Below, piece by piece: positions 41,423 through 43,014 of a stretch of DNA of 43,014 bases. The stretch spans positions 1 to 43,014 of the forward strand of contig CAKSVM010000018.1 in the NCBI GenBank assembly GCA_934503195.1, written 5' to 3'. This DNA is from an uncultured Eubacteriales bacterium (GTDB lineage: Bacteria; Bacillota; Clostridia; Oscillospirales; CAG-272). The position numbers and the translations under genes are program-made. The notes beneath the pieces were generated by a model. It saw only the letters and a program-made list of their open reading frames with translations. It was not told the DNA's origin and did no database searches. Position 1 is the stretch's first letter, and the number at the start of each line of letters is the position of its first letter.

Positions 41423-42234
41423 TTTGCGCCGTCCTCCTTCACCTTGACCGGAAGCTGAACCTCGGTGAGCCAGTCGGACTCGTCGTCACGGTTCCACGCG
41501 CCGTCGATGTAGCGTTCACGCGGCTCGCCGTCGAGTTCGTAGCTGTTGTCGGAGGCCCATTTCACAGCGTAGAGATAGGCGTCGCGCAGAGTTTCATAGC
41601 AGCCGCGGTGTTCGACGCTGACCGCGCGGATCGCCTCCAGCGTCTTGAATTTGAGTGTCGGCGTATCAATGCCGATCCGGTCGGTCGACTGCGCGTACTC
41701 GATGAAGATATTCGTCTCACGGTAGCCGCTCTCGGGATAGATTACGCAGCAGTAATCGGGAGTCGAGTATCTGACATCGGGATTTGTGCGTTTAAGCTCA
41801 GCCGCGCAGGCGCGGACAAATGAACGGATATCCGAGACGGTCGCGATATACCCACGGCAGTAATAGACGACGCAGGCTGGGATATCCTTGACCGTCGCGG
41901 AGTATTCCTGCGTTCCTGTCCTGCCGAGCATATGATCGATCTCGCTTATCTGTCGAGTCATTTCGCCGATCGCCTGAGTGAGCTGTTCACGTCTTGCCGA
42001 GAGAGCCTCGGCGGCGTTGTTTCCGGCGAAAATCGAGGCTATGTCGTCGTTCTGCATTCCGGCGGCCTTATAGGCGAGTATTTCACGCATTGTCTCGAGC
42101 TGATCATCGGAGTAATAGCGGTAAGATGTGGCACTGTCGACGAAAGCGGGTTTGAGGAGTCCGACCTTATCATAGTATCTGAGGGCTTTTATTGTGGTTT
42201 TTGAGAGCTTTGAGAATTCTCCGATGCGGAGCAT
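41419..42234 (-). CDS. MerR family regulator with GyrI-like effector domain
   Basis: 271 aa. N-terminal winged HTH (RIGEFSKLSKTTIKALRYYD), coiled dimer helix near 80-105, then a C-terminal GyrI/SOUL-like small-molecule domain (110-270) as in BmrR or BltR. Such proteins activate multidrug or metabolite transporter genes after binding a ligand. Directly upstream of and overlapping the EamA gene. AAAGGAGG precedes the ATG. Confidence 0.92.
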   Translation of the reverse strand: MLRIGEFSKLSKTTIKALRYYDKVGLLKPAFVDSATSYRYYSDDQLETMREILAYKAAGMQNDDIASIFAGNNAAEALSARREQLTQAIGEMTRQISEIDHMLGRTGTQEYSATVKDIPACVVYYCRGYIATVSDIRSFVRACAAELKRTNPDVRYSTPDYCCVIYPESGYRETNIFIEYAQSTDRIGIDTPTLKFKTLEAIRAVSVEHRGCYETLRDAYLYAVKWASDNSYELDGEPRERYIDGAWNRDDESDWLTEVQLPVKVKEDGAK

Positions 42235-42274
42235 GGCTGACCTCCTTTACGGATTGGGTTATGCTGACAGTTCT

Positions 42275-42305
42275 ATTATACACCCTCCCCTATGGGGAGA
42301 GTCAA
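42275..42305 (-). promoter_or_regulatory. MerR-type 19-bp-spacer promoter and operator
   Basis: Minus strand: -35 TTGACT (42300-42305), a 19-bp spacer, -10 TATAAT (42275-42280). The spacer holds the palindrome CTCCCC-TAT-GGGGAG (42285-42299). Over-long 19-bp spacers with a central palindrome are the recognised hallmark of MerR-activated promoters. Confidence 0.9.
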
Positions 42306-42339
42306 TACCTTTTTGAAAAATTCTTTTCCGGGACGAAAA

Positions 42340-42362
42340 AAAGCTGCCGTGGCGGCAGCTTT
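42340..42362 (-). terminator. terminator pointing leftwards
   Basis: AAAGCTGCC-GTGGC-GGCAGCTTT (9-bp stem). The run of seven A on the plus side means seven T after the hairpin on the minus strand, so it terminates minus-strand transcription coming from the right. No minus-strand gene ends there in this sequence. Confidence 0.78.
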
Positions 42363-42379
42363 GGGGATTGTGGCTGGGT

Positions 42380-43014
42380 GTGGAGAAGGCCGCCGTCGAG
42401 CTCAAGGGCTACGAGAAGACCTCCGAGCTTGCGCCTGGGGCTTCTGAGCAGCTCTCCATCAAGGTCTTCAAGCGCGAGCTCGCCTCCTACGACGCCAACA
42501 ACGCCAAGACCTACATTCTCGATGACGGTGACTACTACTTCACTGTTGCCGGCTCCTCGCACGATGCCGTGAACAACATCCTTTCCGCCAAGGGCAAGAC
42601 GGTCGCCGACGGCATGACTGCCGATGGTACTCAGGACTGCCTGTGGGTCTGGTCGAATCCTGACTTTGACGCCCAGACCTTCTCGACGTCCGTGACGGGT
42701 TCCGCTGTGACGAACCTCTTTGACTCGGTCGATCCGAACAAGAATCCCATGACCAAGGCAAACAACTCCGTTGTCTGGCTCTCTCGCTCCGATTGGGAGA
42801 CAACGCTGCCTAAGGCCGCCACTCATATCAGGTATACCGACGAAATGGCGGATCTGGCCAGGCCCTTCACGTATAAGGCGGGGTCGGGCGACTCCGGCTC
42901 CGTTGCTAGGCACGAGTTCGGGCAGACGAAGAGCAACGTGGTCCTGGCAGACATGACGGGGAAGGATTACGACGACCCCGACTGGGAGAAGCTCGTCTCC
43001 AAGCTCAGTTACGA
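42380..43014 (+). CDS. glycoside hydrolase family 3 fragment, no start, open at the end
   Basis: A single frame, open from 42317, codes for a GH3 fibronectin III-like domain (VELKGYEKTSELAPGASEQL, YILDDGDYYFTVAGSSHDAV) and then the linker leading to a TIM barrel (DMTGKDYDDPDWEKLVSKLS). This order suggests the permuted GH3 layout. No start codon or ribosome site precedes it. The recognisable part begins within 20 bases of a terminator facing the other way. Codon use (GCC, TCC, ACC, CTC) differs from the rest (GCG, TCG, ACG), so it is probably foreign or a misjoined contig end. The strand runs off the window. Confidence 0.82.
   Translation, partial: MEKAAVELKGYEKTSELAPGASEQLSIKVFKRELASYDANNAKTYILDDGDYYFTVAGSSHDAVNNILSAKGKTVADGMTADGTQDCLWVWSNPDFDAQTFSTSVTGSAVTNLFDSVDPNKNPMTKANNSVVWLSRSDWETTLPKAATHIRYTDEMADLARPFTYKAGSGDSGSVARHEFGQTKSNVVLADMTGKDYDDPDWEKLVSKLSY

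Overview
The window reads as chromosomal DNA from an uncultured member of the Clostridia (Firmicutes). The base composition is fairly GC-rich, with heavy use of NCG codons (GCG, TCG, ACG, CCG). Shine-Dalgarno sites are strong (AAAGGAG type) and promoters are near-consensus sigma-A with 17-bp spacers. A class B sortase, an RlmA rRNA methyltransferase, short lipoprotein leaders and many carbohydrate-related genes also point to a gut- or rumen-type anaerobe. This placement is inference; there is no rRNA gene. No tRNA, CRISPR array, transposase or phage gene was seen.

Layout. (1) 1-1.2 kb: a Gfo/Idh/MocA oxidoreductase on the minus strand. (2) 1.3-6.5 kb, plus strand: two metallophosphoesterases around a membrane-anchored unknown, a GNAT acetyltransferase, a lipoprotein and S-adenosylhomocysteine hydrolase, followed by a tandem repeat. 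(3) 6.8-11.8 kb, plus strand: GNAT, class B sortase, a beta-helix protein, RlmA and a family 2 glycosyltransferase. (4) 11.8-13.6 kb, minus strand: an AbrB regulator, ABC ATPase and permease operon with a clear promoter and operator. (5) 13.7-21.3 kb: a sugar-use island. The minus strand has an AraC regulator, a GH39-like glycosidase, an ASRT-family protein and an SDR dehydrogenase. The plus strand has a solute-binding lipoprotein with an internal stop, a Gfo/Idh/MocA dehydrogenase and a sugar isomerase. (6) 21.3-24.5 kb: an HTH-L-serine dehydratase fusion facing away from metY, which is preceded by a Met-rich leader ORF and a terminator/antiterminator. (7) 24.5-28.6 kb, minus strand: two more solute-binding lipoproteins and an SGNH hydrolase; one binding protein is frameshifted by a run of nine G at its lipobox. 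(8) 28.7-37.8 kb, minus strand: a tightly packed 13-gene cluster headed by a TetR regulator, with four divergent ATC-hydrolase-like proteins, three methyltransferases, an MBL hydrolase, an alpha/beta hydrolase, a GNAT and two membrane proteins. (9) 37.9-42.3 kb, minus strand: a MerR regulator, EamA transporter, solute-binding lipoprotein and GH28-like protein operon driven by a typical 19-bp-spacer MerR promoter. (10) 42.4 kb to the end: a foreign-looking GH3 fragment with no start, probably a junction or misassembly.

How the genes fit together. Four paralogous solute-binding lipoproteins, three glycan-type beta-helix or glycosidase proteins, two Gfo dehydrogenases, an SDR and a TIM-barrel isomerase point to uptake and oxidation of plant-type sugars. 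No sugar permease is encoded here. SAH hydrolase (making homocysteine), MetY (making homocysteine or methionine from O-acetylhomoserine), L-serine dehydratase and the methyltransferases form a sulfur/one-carbon theme. The most notable items are the metY leader/attenuator, the TetR-headed ATC-hydrolase cluster, and the two binding-protein genes broken near their N termini.
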